DNA from: Dehalococcoidia bacterium
GTDB taxonomy: Bacteria > Chloroflexota > Dehalococcoidia > UBA2979
Reading direction: 5' to 3'
DNA: 33,226 nt
NCBI GenBank assembly: GCA_028279505.1
Contig: JANQNP010000117.1
Coordinates: 1 to 33,226 of the forward strand
Position numbers and translations under genes: made by a program. The notes below the pieces were generated by a model, which was not told the DNA's origin, ran no database searches, and saw only the letters and a list, made by a program, of their open reading frames with translations. Positions 6,893 to 14,630 of the stretch are shown here, piece after piece. Position 1 is the stretch's first letter. Every line of letters begins with the position of its first letter.

Positions 6893-7126
6893 TCTTCGCC
6901 CTTTGCTGACCGAGGGCCGTCGTCTCGAGTTTGACAATTCGTTAACGAGGCGAGCGATCGACACCGTTCGTGTGTATAGTTCGCGATTGGCTAGGCGTCT
7001 TTGGTGGCTCGCGCCGGTTGCGCGCACCGACCGAGGATGGGCATCGCGGAGCGGACCCGTGATCGCCGGCTGACAGAGGGACGATCCGGACTCACCTGGC
7101 CGTCCGAGAGCCACCAGGAGGCATGA
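6893..7126 (+). other. 234-bp leader region of the amino acid transporter operon
   Basis: No gene is visible. It contains TTGACA (6931-6936) and a good -10-like TATAGT (6975-6980), but they are 38 bp apart and do not form one promoter. The TATAGT alone is the best start-site candidate and would give a leader of about 140 nt. AGGAGG at 7116-7121 is the ribosome binding site of the binding-protein gene. No riboswitch was recognised. Confidence 0.3.
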
Positions 7127-8203
7127 ATGAGTTCGAAGCATCTGCTCCGATGGGCAGTGTTGGCGATCGCGGCGATCGGACTGATCGCGATCGCGTGTAA
7201 CGGGGACGACGATGACGGAGACGGCGACGGAGGTGGCGGCAATACGCTGCAGACGGTCGTCGATCGCGGCGAACTGAAGTGCGGCGTCAAGGACAGCCAG
7301 CCGGGCTTCGGCAACCTCGAGGATGACGGTTCCTACAGCGGCATTGACGTCGAGTTCTGCAAGGCCGTTGCGATCGCTGTGCTTGGCGACGCGGACGCAG
7401 TCGAGTACGTGTTGGCGACCGCCGACAACCGATTCGAACTGCTCGCCTCCGGCGAGATCGACGTACTGATTCGCACGACGACGCACACGCTGTCGCGCGA
7501 CGCGGACCTTAACGGCGACTTCGGCGTGACCCTGTTCTACGACGGCCAGGGCATGATGGTGAAGGTCGACTCCGGCTTCGACTCACTGTCCGACATGGAC
7601 GGGGCGACCATCTGTGTCACGACCGGGACGACCACCGAGCAGAACCTGAACGACGCGTTCGAGGCGCTCAACATCTCGTACACGCCGCTGGCCGTTGCCG
7701 ACGACGCCGGCAGCCTCGAGAACTTCCTCAGCGACCGCTGCGACGGTTGGACCGGTGACAAGGGCAACCTGGCCGGTCAGCGTTCCGCCTACCCGGACGA
7801 GGGTGGCGGACCAGAGGCGTTGAAGATCCTCGCGGAGACCATGTCCAAGGAGCCGTTGGCCCCGGTCACCCGCGACAACGACAGCGAGTGGTTCGACATC
7901 GTGAACTGGGTCGCCCTCGGCACGATCGCCGCTGAGGAGCTCGGCGTGACCGCGAGCAACGTCTCTGCTGAGGCGGCGAACCCCAGCAGCGCGGAAACGG
8001 CGCGTCTCCTGGGCGTCGAATCTACGATCGGCGACTTCCTGGGGCTCGATAGCAACACGTTCATGCAGGACGTGATCGGCGAGCTCGGGAACTACGGTGA
8101 GATCTACGAGCGGACCGTTGAGCAGGTCGGCATCCCGCGTGCGGGATCGCTCAACGAGCTCTGGACCAACGGCGGACTGCTGTACGCACCGCCGGTTCGC
8201 TAG
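7127..8203 (+). CDS. aapJ: polar amino acid ABC transporter, substrate-binding lipoprotein
   Basis: A 358-residue family 3 solute-binding protein of the AapJ/BztA subgroup (general L-amino acid uptake). The N-terminus has a signal (LRWAVLAIAAIGLIAI) ending in a lipobox with Cys at about residue 25. An unusual linker of Asp and Gly (DDDDGDGDGGGG) follows. The mature domain begins LQTVVDRGELKCGV and has GIDVEFCKAVA, then ATADNRFELLASGEIDVLIR and the interdomain TGTTTEQNL. SDRCDGWTGDKGNLAGQR is the second lobe, and the C-terminal GSLNELWTNGGLLYAPPVR is typical of AapJ. AGGAGG 5 nt before the ATG is strong. First gene of a four-gene transporter operon. Confidence 0.93.
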   Translation: MSSKHLLRWAVLAIAAIGLIAIACNGDDDDGDGDGGGGNTLQTVVDRGELKCGVKDSQPGFGNLEDDGSYSGIDVEFCKAVAIAVLGDADAVEYVLATADNRFELLASGEIDVLIRTTTHTLSRDADLNGDFGVTLFYDGQGMMVKVDSGFDSLSDMDGATICVTTGTTTEQNLNDAFEALNISYTPLAVADDAGSLENFLSDRCDGWTGDKGNLAGQRSAYPDEGGGPEALKILAETMSKEPLAPVTRDNDSEWFDIVNWVALGTIAAEELGVTASNVSAEAANPSSAETARLLGVESTIGDFLGLDSNTFMQDVIGELGNYGEIYERTVEQVGIPRAGSLNELWTNGGLLYAPPVR

Positions 8204-8216
8204 CACCGGTTCGTAC

Positions 8217-8250
8217 CCGATCCGGGGTGGCATCTGCCGCCCCGGATCGG
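8217..8250 (+). promoter_or_regulatory. stable RNA stem-loop between binding-protein and permease genes
   Basis: CCGATCCGGGG (8217-8227) pairs perfectly with CCCCGGATCGG (8240-8250). The stem continues as TGGC/GCCG (one G-U pair) to an ATCT loop, giving about 15 bp. It lies 13 nt after the binding-protein stop and 28 nt before the permease start, and lacks a U-tract. Such hairpins commonly protect the upstream mRNA or attenuate read-through, so that the binding protein is made in excess over the membrane subunits. That role is inferred here. Confidence 0.75.
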
Positions 8251-8278
8251 CGTCCTGACCCACCTCCACTAGCCGGGC

Positions 8279-9463
8279 ATGACCTCGCTGGCCCCACCCG
8301 GGCCGCGTCCGACGTTCTGGCGTAGCCAGCGCGGCCGTCGATTCGTCTATCAGGCGATCGCCACCGCGGGGCTGCTGCTACTCCTCGCCTGGTTTGTCAG
8401 CCGGGCGCTCACCCTCGATCTGTCGCTCGACTTCATGGAGCAGCGAACCGGCTTCGCAATCTCCAATCAATGGCTCACGGACTTCTCGAGCGACGACTCA
8501 CGCTGGATGGCATATGCGACCGGTGTGTTCAACACCGTTCGGCTCGCGGTGGTGGGGATTCTCCTGGCAACGTTGCTGGGAGTGGTGATGGGCGTCGCTC
8601 GCCTGTCCGGGAACTGGCTCGTCGCGAAGATCGCGACGGTATATGTCGAGACGATCCGCAACACGCCGCTGCTGGTACAGATCGTCTTCTGGTACACGGT
8701 GGTGTTCCTGGAGTTGCCTCGTATCTCTCGGGGCGTCGATCTCCTCGACACGATCTTCATCTCGAACCGAGGGCTCGCGCTGCCATGGCCGCAGGAGCGG
8801 GGCGCAGGCACCCTGCTGCTGATCTGGCTTGCGATCGCTGCGGTCGCCGCGGTCACCGCCTGGTGGATCCGACGGCGACGACTGATCGAAGAGTCTGAGA
8901 CCGGGCGAACCAGACACCCAAACGCCGTCGCCGCTGGCGTGTTCCTCCTGATCAGTGCGGTGGGGTACCTGGCGACTGGCCTCCCGTTCGGGATCGACGT
9001 CCCGGAGCTCGTGACGATCGGGAACACACAGAGCTACGACGGGGGAATCACGATCACGCCGGAGTTCGCGGCGCTGCTGGTGGCGCTCGTCGTCTACACC
9101 GGTTCGTTCATTACCGAGATCGTGCGAGGGAGCATTCAGGCGCTGCCTCGAGGACAGGGTGAAGCGGCGGCCGCCCTCGGACTGACGTCCTACCAGCGGA
9201 TGACCCTCGTGATCCTGCCGCAGGCGCTTCGCACGATGATCCCGGCGGTGACGAACCAGTACCTGAACCTCACCAAGAACTCCAGCCTCGCAGTCGCGAT
9301 CGGATACTCGGAGTTCTTCTCGCTGAGCCAAACGATCGTGAACAACGCCGGCCACGCCGTCCCGTTGTTCACCGTCATCATCCTCACCTACATGGCGCTC
9401 AACCTCGTGATCTCGGCGATCATGAACTGGTTCAACCGCCGCGTGCAGTTGGCGCGCATCTGA
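8279..9463 (+). CDS. aapQ: polar amino acid ABC transporter, permease (AapQ type)
   Basis: A 394-residue inner-membrane permease of the His/Glu/Gln/Arg/opine family. It has an N-terminal helix (residues 25-45) and then the start of the conserved permease domain at GVFNTVRLAVVGILLATLLG. ETIRNTPLLVQIVFWY follows, then a large central insert with extra helices, which is normal for the AapQ/BztB subgroup. The EAA loop EIVRGSIQALPRGQGEAAAALG contacts the ATPase. The last part (NQYLNLTKNSSLAVAIGYSE) is also characteristic. The ribosome binding site is poor, so translation may be low relative to the binding protein. The stop overlaps the next start by one base (TGATG). Confidence 0.93.
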   Translation: MTSLAPPGPRPTFWRSQRGRRFVYQAIATAGLLLLLAWFVSRALTLDLSLDFMEQRTGFAISNQWLTDFSSDDSRWMAYATGVFNTVRLAVVGILLATLLGVVMGVARLSGNWLVAKIATVYVETIRNTPLLVQIVFWYTVVFLELPRISRGVDLLDTIFISNRGLALPWPQERGAGTLLLIWLAIAAVAAVTAWWIRRRRLIEESETGRTRHPNAVAAGVFLLISAVGYLATGLPFGIDVPELVTIGNTQSYDGGITITPEFAALLVALVVYTGSFITEIVRGSIQALPRGQGEAAAALGLTSYQRMTLVILPQALRTMIPAVTNQYLNLTKNSSLAVAIGYSEFFSLSQTIVNNAGHAVPLFTVIILTYMALNLVISAIMNWFNRRVQLARI

Positions 9464-10668
9464 TGGCTGCTCACACCGCGACCCGTCCGCCGGCGCCACG
9501 CACTGTTGCGTACGCGCGCCGCTGGGCGCATCAGAACCTGTTCAACGGTGTCGGCAACACGGTGCTGACGGTCGGCGTGAGCGCGCTGCTCGTCTTCCTC
9601 GTGTTCCAGCTCCTCAGCTTCGTGCTCACCAGCGCGGAGTGGGATGTCATCCAGACGAATCGTCGACTGCTCGCGGTGGGCCGCTTCCCTCAGGCGGAAG
9701 AGTGGCGTCTGTGGCCACCGATCTGGACACTCGGCGCGCTGATCGGTCTCTCGTACGGGCACTGGTCGCGAATCGACCGGCTCGGCTACGCCGTACTCGC
9801 CGTTGTGCTCGTCTTCTCGTTCACCGTGCTCTTCGAGGGACAGAATGCGCTGCTGATGGCGCTCGCAGTGCTGATCGGCGCCTCAGGTTATGTCGCGATG
9901 CGAGTGATGCCGGAAGGCTCATCTCTGGAGCCGAAGGTCGGACGGGCTCTGATCGCTGGCTGGCTGCTGCTCCTACCGCTGACCGTCCTACTGCTGCTTG
10001 TCGCGGACGGGGTTCGAACGACGCTCTGGGGCGGGATCTTCCTCAACGTCATGCTCGCAACGGTCGGGATTGCGCTCGGCTTCCCGGTCGGTGTGCTGAT
10101 GGCCCTCGGGCGGACCAGTTCGCTGCCGGTCATCAGAATCCCGGCGACGCTCTACATCGAGCTCGTGCGAGCCGGGCCGCTGATCGCGTGGCTGTTCCTG
10201 GCGCGCTTCGTACTCCTCGACTTCATGCCGCCGATCCTCGCGCTCGACCAGCTCGACATCGTCGTGCGGGCGATGCTCGTCCTCGCCGGGTTCACGGGCG
10301 CCTATGTCGCGGAGATCGTCCGAGGCGGCCTACAGGGACTCCCGCGTGGCCAGTCCGAGGCCGCTCAGGCCGTCGGCCTGAACTCGTTCCAGACGATGAC
10401 GTTGATCGTTCTCCCGCAGGCGCTCCGCAACGTGATTCCGGCCCTCGTGGGCCAGTTCATCAGCCTGTGGAAGGACACCACGCTCGTCTTCGGGCTGGGC
10501 CTTGTCGACCTGCTCGGCGCTGGCGAAGCCGCCTATGCGCAGCTCGACTTCATCGGGACACAAGCAGAGGTGCTGGTCTTTGTCGCGCTGATGTTCTGGT
10601 CGATCGCGTTCGCGATGTCGCGGCTCAGCGCTCGACTGGAGACCCGACTCGGCATCGGCGAGCGATAG
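9463..10668 (+). CDS. aapM: polar amino acid ABC transporter, permease (AapM type)
   Basis: A 401-residue partner permease. It begins with a basic N-terminus and NLFNGVGNTVLTVGVSALLVFLVF, has four or more helices before the conserved domain, and then ELVRAGPLIAWLFLARFVLLDF. The EAA loop is EIVRGGLQGLPRGQSEAAQAVG. The C-terminal segment WKDTTLVFGLGLVDLLG matches AapM/BztC, where the WKDTTLV segment replaces the TKNSSLA of the AapQ partner. It is translationally coupled to the upstream permease. The two permeases form the heterodimeric channel. Confidence 0.93.
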   Translation: MAAHTATRPPAPRTVAYARRWAHQNLFNGVGNTVLTVGVSALLVFLVFQLLSFVLTSAEWDVIQTNRRLLAVGRFPQAEEWRLWPPIWTLGALIGLSYGHWSRIDRLGYAVLAVVLVFSFTVLFEGQNALLMALAVLIGASGYVAMRVMPEGSSLEPKVGRALIAGWLLLLPLTVLLLLVADGVRTTLWGGIFLNVMLATVGIALGFPVGVLMALGRTSSLPVIRIPATLYIELVRAGPLIAWLFLARFVLLDFMPPILALDQLDIVVRAMLVLAGFTGAYVAEIVRGGLQGLPRGQSEAAQAVGLNSFQTMTLIVLPQALRNVIPALVGQFISLWKDTTLVFGLGLVDLLGAGEAAYAQLDFIGTQAEVLVFVALMFWSIAFAMSRLSARLETRLGIGER

Positions 10669-10677
10669 GATGACCGC

Positions 10678-11457
10678 ATGACCGAATCTGCAGATGTGAC
10701 CGTCCCCGCAACCTCGCACTCGCTGGGGGAGCCGATCATCTACTGCGAGGGCGTCGAGAAGTGGTTCGACGACTTCCAGGCGCTCAAGGGGATTACGACC
10801 GAGATTCGCGAGCGTGAAGTGGTTGTCGTGCTTGGGCCTTCGGGTTCGGGCAAGTCGACCTTCATCCGCACGATCAATCGCCTCGAGCCACATGACGCCG
10901 GCCGGATCATCGTGGACGGCATCGAACTGAACGATGACCTCGGCAACCTCGAGAAGATCCGCTCGGATGTCGGGATGGTGTTCCAGCAGTTCAATCTGTT
11001 TCCGCACCTCAGCGTGCTGCGAAACATCACGCTGGCGCCCCAGAAGGTTCGCCATATGCCTCGGCGGGAGTCCGAGGAACTAGCGATGAGTCTGCTGGAG
11101 CGGGTGGGAATCCCGGAACAAGCGGACAAGTTCCCGACGCAGCTCTCGGGTGGTCAGCAGCAGCGGGTGGCGATTGCGCGCGCGCTCGCGATGCAGCCGA
11201 AGATCATGCTCTTCGACGAGCCAACCTCGGCGCTCGACCCGGAGATGATCAAAGAGGTCCTCGACGTGATGACCGAGCTGGCTCAGTCAGGCATGACGAT
11301 GGTCGTCGTTACGCACGAAATGGGCTTCGCTCGCGAGGTCGCCGACCGTTTCCTCTTCTTCGACGAGGGCCTGATCGTCGAGGAAGGCACCCCCGAGCAC
11401 TTCTTCACGAACCCGCAAGAGGACCGGACCAAGCTCTTCCTCAGCCAGATCCTCTGA
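10678..11457 (+). CDS. aapP: polar amino acid ABC transporter, ATP-binding protein
   Basis: A 259-residue ABC ATPase of the GlnQ/AapP type. It shows Walker [11 protein letters not shown]-loop [10 protein letters not shown] and signature LSGGQQQR. Walker B with D-loop is [14 protein letters not shown], and the switch histidine lies in VTHEMGFA. The C-terminal [18 protein letters not shown] is the usual end of amino acid uptake ATPases. The ATG at 10678 follows AGGA at 10667-10670 and lies 9 bp after the permease stop, completing the operon. The 101 bp to the next, convergent gene show no convincing terminator. Confidence 0.95.
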   Translation: MTESADVTVPATSHSLGEPIIYCEGVEKWFDDFQALKGITTEIREREVVVVLGPSGSGKSTFIRTINRLEPHDAGRIIVDGIELNDDLGNLEKIRSDVGMVFQQFNLFPHLSVLRNITLAPQKVRHMPRRESEELAMSLLERVGIPEQADKFPTQLSGGQQQRVAIARALAMQPKIMLFDEPTSALDPEMIKEVLDVMTELAQSGMTMVVVTHEMGFAREVADRFLFFDEGLIVEEGTPEHFFTNPQEDRTKLFLSQIL

Positions 11458-11558
11458 TCGCGGGGGCCCCACCGACGGCTCAGCCCTCGCCGACTGCACG
11501 ACGGTCCCGAGCGGCGACGTCGGTCGCTCACGCGAGCACCTCGAGGGGTGGCGGCGAG

Positions 11559-12902
11559 TTAGGCGGTGACGGTGCTTGCGGAGGAGGACGCGTCGCCTCG
11601 AGGGATCCGAATCGCGAACGTGGTACCGGTGCCCGGCGCGGAGTCCGCCGCGACCGAGCCGCCATGCGTCTCGACGATGCCCTTGACGATCGCCAGGCCG
11701 AGGCCGGCGCCGTCCGCGCCACCTCGAGCGTCGCGGGCGCGGGACGGCTCGCCTCGGTAGAAGCGTTCCCAGACCCGCTCTAGCTCGCTCGCGCCGATCG
11801 CCGGGCCGTCGTTCCGGACCGACAGGTGCACGGCGCCAGCCTCCGAGGTGACGCGCACCTCGATGCCCTGCCCGGCCGGCGTGTGCTCGAGGGCGTTCCG
11901 TAGCAGGTTGCCGATCGCCCGTTCCATCCGCGCGCCGTCGAGCTGGGCGACCGCCGGGTCGCCGTCGACCTTGAGGGACAGCTCCACGCCGGCCTCACGA
12001 GCGAGGGGGCGCATCGCCTCGACGACCTCGGCGGCCACGTCCTGGAGCGGGAGGGCGGCGAGCTGGAGGCGCAGGGCACCGGCATCGATCTGCGCGAGCT
12101 CGAACAACTCGTCGATCATGCGCGCCAGCCGCTCGGTCTCACGCCGGATCTGCCGGTAGTAGTCGCTCTGCTCGTCGGCCTCGGAGACCACGCCGTCGTC
12201 GAGCGCCTCGGCCATCGCGCGAATGCTGCCGAGTGGCGTGCGCAGGTCGTGTGAGATGGAGGCCGTGAGTTCGCGCCGCTCAGCGTCGAGGCGCTCACGC
12301 TCCGATTCCACCTGCTGGAGCTGGTCACGCAGGCGGGCGATATCCGTGGCGAGTACCGCGAACTCGGCGGTGTGGCCCTCGGGCAGGTCGATGTCGTCGA
12401 ACGAACCATCAGCGAGCTGGTGGAGGGCGCTGCGCAGCGGGTCGACCTCGCGCGCCGTGGCGCGGGCGAGGCGGAGGGCAAACAGCATAGTGATCCCGGA
12501 GCCCGAGACGACGAGCGCCGCAGTCAGGCCAAGGTCGTGTCCGGTGTTGACGAACATCAGCGACGCGACGATCAGCACGTTCGCCAGCGCGACCAGCGCG
12601 CCGATCGCGACGCCCGCGAAGGTGCGGGTCGCGATCGTCAGGTTGGCAGCGCGGTCGACCATGCCGAGGACCAACAGCCCGGCGAGCGTCGACGCGATGA
12701 GGCTCAACGCCAGGACGGCGAACAGCGCGATCACCTCGCGCGTGTTCATCGGGATCAGCAGCACCCCGACGCCGATGCCGGCGAGCGCGGCAGCGACGAG
12801 GATCAGCAGCGCCGGTACGAGCGCGGCGACGAGCAACCGCCGGTCGAACAGCGGTCGAGGTGACGCGAGCGACTGGCTACGGCTCAAGCTTGTATCCCAC
12901 AC
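11559..12902 (-). CDS. sensor histidine kinase (four-helix membrane anchor, HAMP)
   Basis: A 447-residue EnvZ/BaeS-type kinase. There are four hydrophobic helices in the first 145 residues with only short loops, so it has no sizeable extracellular sensor domain. It probably senses within the membrane. A HAMP-like region spans about 145-195, followed by the H-box SISHDLRTPLGS (phospho-acceptor H218). The N-box NLLRNALEH (about 332-340), G1 NDGPAIG, F-box ERFYRGE and G2 GAGLGLAIVKG are all intact. The GTG start at 12902 overlaps the regulator gene by 26 bp; an in-frame TTG at 12887 is an alternative. It acts with the regulator encoded just upstream. Confidence 0.92.
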   Translation of the reverse strand: MWDTSLSRSQSLASPRPLFDRRLLVAALVPALLILVAAALAGIGVGVLLIPMNTREVIALFAVLALSLIASTLAGLLVLGMVDRAANLTIATRTFAGVAIGALVALANVLIVASLMFVNTGHDLGLTAALVVSGSGITMLFALRLARATAREVDPLRSALHQLADGSFDDIDLPEGHTAEFAVLATDIARLRDQLQQVESERERLDAERRELTASISHDLRTPLGSIRAMAEALDDGVVSEADEQSDYYRQIRRETERLARMIDELFELAQIDAGALRLQLAALPLQDVAAEVVEAMRPLAREAGVELSLKVDGDPAVAQLDGARMERAIGNLLRNALEHTPAGQGIEVRVTSEAGAVHLSVRNDGPAIGASELERVWERFYRGEPSRARDARGGADGAGLGLAIVKGIVETHGGSVAADSAPGTGTTFAIRIPRGDASSSASTVTA

Positions 12903-13590
12903 CCCAGACGGTCTTGAGGTAACGCGGCCGCGACGGGTCAGGTTCGAGCTTCGCGCGGATGCGACGGATATGGACGGTGACGGTCCCGGGGTCGCTGACC
13001 GCGTGGTAGTCCCACACCGCGTCGATGAGCTGGTCGCGGTTGAACACCTGACCGGGATGCTGCGCGAGGTAGTACACGAGGTCGAACTCGCGCGCCGTCA
13101 TCGGGATCGGCTCGCCGGCGCGCTCGACCTCGCGGGTGTTGCCGTCGATCAGCAGGTCGCCGATGCGGATACCGCCGCTCGCCAAGGCCGGTCGCTCCTG
13201 GCTCGCCCGGCGAAGTACCGCCTGCACCCGCGCCGCCAGCTCTCGAGGGCTGAACGGCTTGGTGACGTAGTCGTCGGCGCCCAGCCCGAAGCCGAGCAGG
13301 CGGTCGAGCTCCTCGCCCTTCGCCGTCAGGATGACCACCGGAGTGTTGCCGGCGGCGCGCACCCGACGCAGCACCTCCTGGCCATCGAGGCCCGGCAGCA
13401 TCAGGTCGAGCACGATCAGCTCGGGGTCGGACTCCTCGAACCGCTCGATCGCCGTCGTGCCGTCGGTGACCGTCTCCACGTCGTGGCCGTCGCGACGCAG
13501 GTAGCGCGCGACGACGTCGGCGATGCTCGTCTCGTCCTCGACGACGAGGATGCGCGAGCCGGTCAGCTGCGGTTCGGAACGTGTAGTCAT
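12877..13590 (-). CDS. response regulator, OmpR/PhoB family
   Basis: A 237-residue two-domain regulator. The receiver domain (about 13-125) has acidic residues E18/D19, phospho-acceptor D62 (VLDLMLPG), T89 and K111 (KPFSPRE). The C-terminal winged helix begins near residue 145 (IRIGDLLIDG). It contains MTAREFDLVYYLAQHPGQVF, the recognition helix VTVHIRRIRAKLE and the end TVWGVGYKLEP. The AGAGGCC just before the ATG is a modest ribosome binding site. It is divergent from the spondin-domain gene with 149 bp between starts, so that gene is a plausible target. No direct repeat typical of an OmpR-family box was seen. Confidence 0.95.
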   Translation of the reverse strand: MTTRSEPQLTGSRILVVEDETSIADVVARYLRRDGHDVETVTDGTTAIERFEESDPELIVLDLMLPGLDGQEVLRRVRAAGNTPVVILTAKGEELDRLLGFGLGADDYVTKPFSPRELAARVQAVLRRASQERPALASGGIRIGDLLIDGNTREVERAGEPIPMTAREFDLVYYLAQHPGQVFNRDQLIDAVWDYHAVSDPGTVTVHIRRIRAKLEPDPSRPRYLKTVWGVGYKLEP

Positions 13591-13706
13591 GGCCTCTAGC
13601 CTACGTCGGGCTCCTTACGAAGCGATGACAGTATCGCGCGGTCCGGCGGGGCGGAGCGCGCGTAAGGTTGTTCAGAGATTCGTCACTTCCGCTGCCTAGT
13701 CTCAGC

Positions 13707-13727
13707 CCCCTCAAACGGTATGAGGGG
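13707..13727 (+). promoter_or_regulatory. hairpin that would cover the Shine-Dalgarno of the spondin gene
   Basis: CCCCTCA (13707-13713) is perfectly complementary to TGAGGGG (13721-13727) across the loop AACGGTA. The 3' arm contains most of GAGGGGAG (13722-13729), the only Shine-Dalgarno candidate before the ATG at 13740. Folding would reduce translation, so this could be a simple thermosensor or attenuator. The structure is seen in the sequence; the regulation is inferred. Confidence 0.45.
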
Positions 13728-13739
13728 AGCATCCGAGAC

Positions 13740-14546
13740 ATGAGCACATCCATTCCGAAGCGGTCGCTGACGCGCTGGGGCTTCGCCGCTCTGGCCGCCC
13801 TGGCCGCCGTCGCACTGTGGGCCGGCGGCAGCGCCGGCGCGCAGGAGAGCACGACCTTCCGCATCACGATCGAGAACCGAACGAACCCGGAGATGATCGT
13901 CACACCGGGCGCGTATCTGCTGTCGATGGACCAGGGCGCCTTCTGGTCCGGCGGCACGCAGGCGTCGCTGGCGCTCGAGCGCATCGCCGAGATCGGCGAC
14001 TCGACCGAGGCGGTCTCGTCGCTGGGCGCCGTCGCGCTCGACGCAGCACCCGCCTTTGGTGACAGCATCACCTTCGAGGTCACCGCGGCTCCCGGGTACT
14101 ACCTGTCGACCGCACAGATGTTGATCGCGACCAATGACGCCTTCATCGGCCTTAACAGCGAGCCGCTCTTCGAGAACGGTAGCCCGCGGTCCGTGACCAT
14201 CGACCTGATGGCGTACGACGCCGGCACCGAGGAGAACGCGGACCTGTTCGCCGGGTTCGCCGGCGGCCAGCCTGACCCGGCCGAGGGCGCCGCGAACGTC
14301 GACAACGGCACCGCCACTGTGGCGACGATCCTGCCGAGCGACCAGTTCACGGGCACCCAGGGTCGCGTCACCATCGAGCCGATCTCAGCACCGGCGACGG
14401 CTCCGACGGACATGCCCGCCCCGGCCGCGGCCGGCAACGCTGGCTTCGCCAGCACCACCGGCGGCTCGGCGCTGATCGTCGCCGCGCTCGTCCTGCTGAG
14501 CGCCGGCCTCGTGTTCGGCGCGCGTCGCATGACCGCCCGCTCGTAG
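13740..14546 (+). CDS. secreted/anchored spondin-domain protein
   Basis: A 268-residue exported protein. The signal peptide (residues 1-35) is a basic N-terminus, then WGFAALAALAAVALWAG with probable cleavage after SAGA-Q. The spondin_N domain follows from about residue 40 (TFRITIENRTNPEMIVTPGA). Its family features are GAFWSGGTQASLALERIAEIGD and ITFEVTAAPGYYLSTAQMLI with NDAF. A Pro/Ala-rich linker leads to one C-terminal membrane helix (ALIVAALVLLSAGLVFG) and a basic tail, GARRMTARS. The protein is therefore likely displayed on the outer face of the membrane. The start at 13740 is chosen over the upstream open frame because the signal peptide begins there. Bacterial spondin domains are thought to mediate adhesion or matrix contacts; the ligand is unknown. 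Confidence 0.87.
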   Translation: MSTSIPKRSLTRWGFAALAALAAVALWAGGSAGAQESTTFRITIENRTNPEMIVTPGAYLLSMDQGAFWSGGTQASLALERIAEIGDSTEAVSSLGAVALDAAPAFGDSITFEVTAAPGYYLSTAQMLIATNDAFIGLNSEPLFENGSPRSVTIDLMAYDAGTEENADLFAGFAGGQPDPAEGAANVDNGTATVATILPSDQFTGTQGRVTIEPISAPATAPTDMPAPAAAGNAGFASTTGGSALIVAALVLLSAGLVFGARRMTARS

Positions 14547-14566
14547 AGCCCGCCTTGCGCAACCGG

Positions 14567-14594
14567 AAACGGGCGCCCCTTCGGGCGGCCGTTT
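14567..14594. terminator. bidirectional hairpin between convergent genes
   Basis: AAACGG-CGCCC (14567-14578, with unpaired G14573) pairs with GGGCG-CCGTTT (14583-14594, with unpaired G14588) around CTTC. On the plus strand it is followed by CTGTGTCT, a weak U-tract. It lies 20 nt after the spondin gene and 37 nt past the end of the minus-strand selenoprotein gene, so it can serve either. Confidence 0.6.
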
Positions 14595-14630
14595 CTGTGT
14601 CTGCGCGCGGGCGAGGCGCGACGGGCGGCG

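Noticed and set aside
6931..6980. TTGACA and TATAGT as one promoter
   Set aside because: The elements are 38 bp apart, far beyond the 16-18 bp spacing needed.
8279..10668. Permeases with large inserts as unusual fusions
   Set aside because: Length near 400 residues with extra helices is normal for the AapQ/AapM (BztB/BztC) subgroup.
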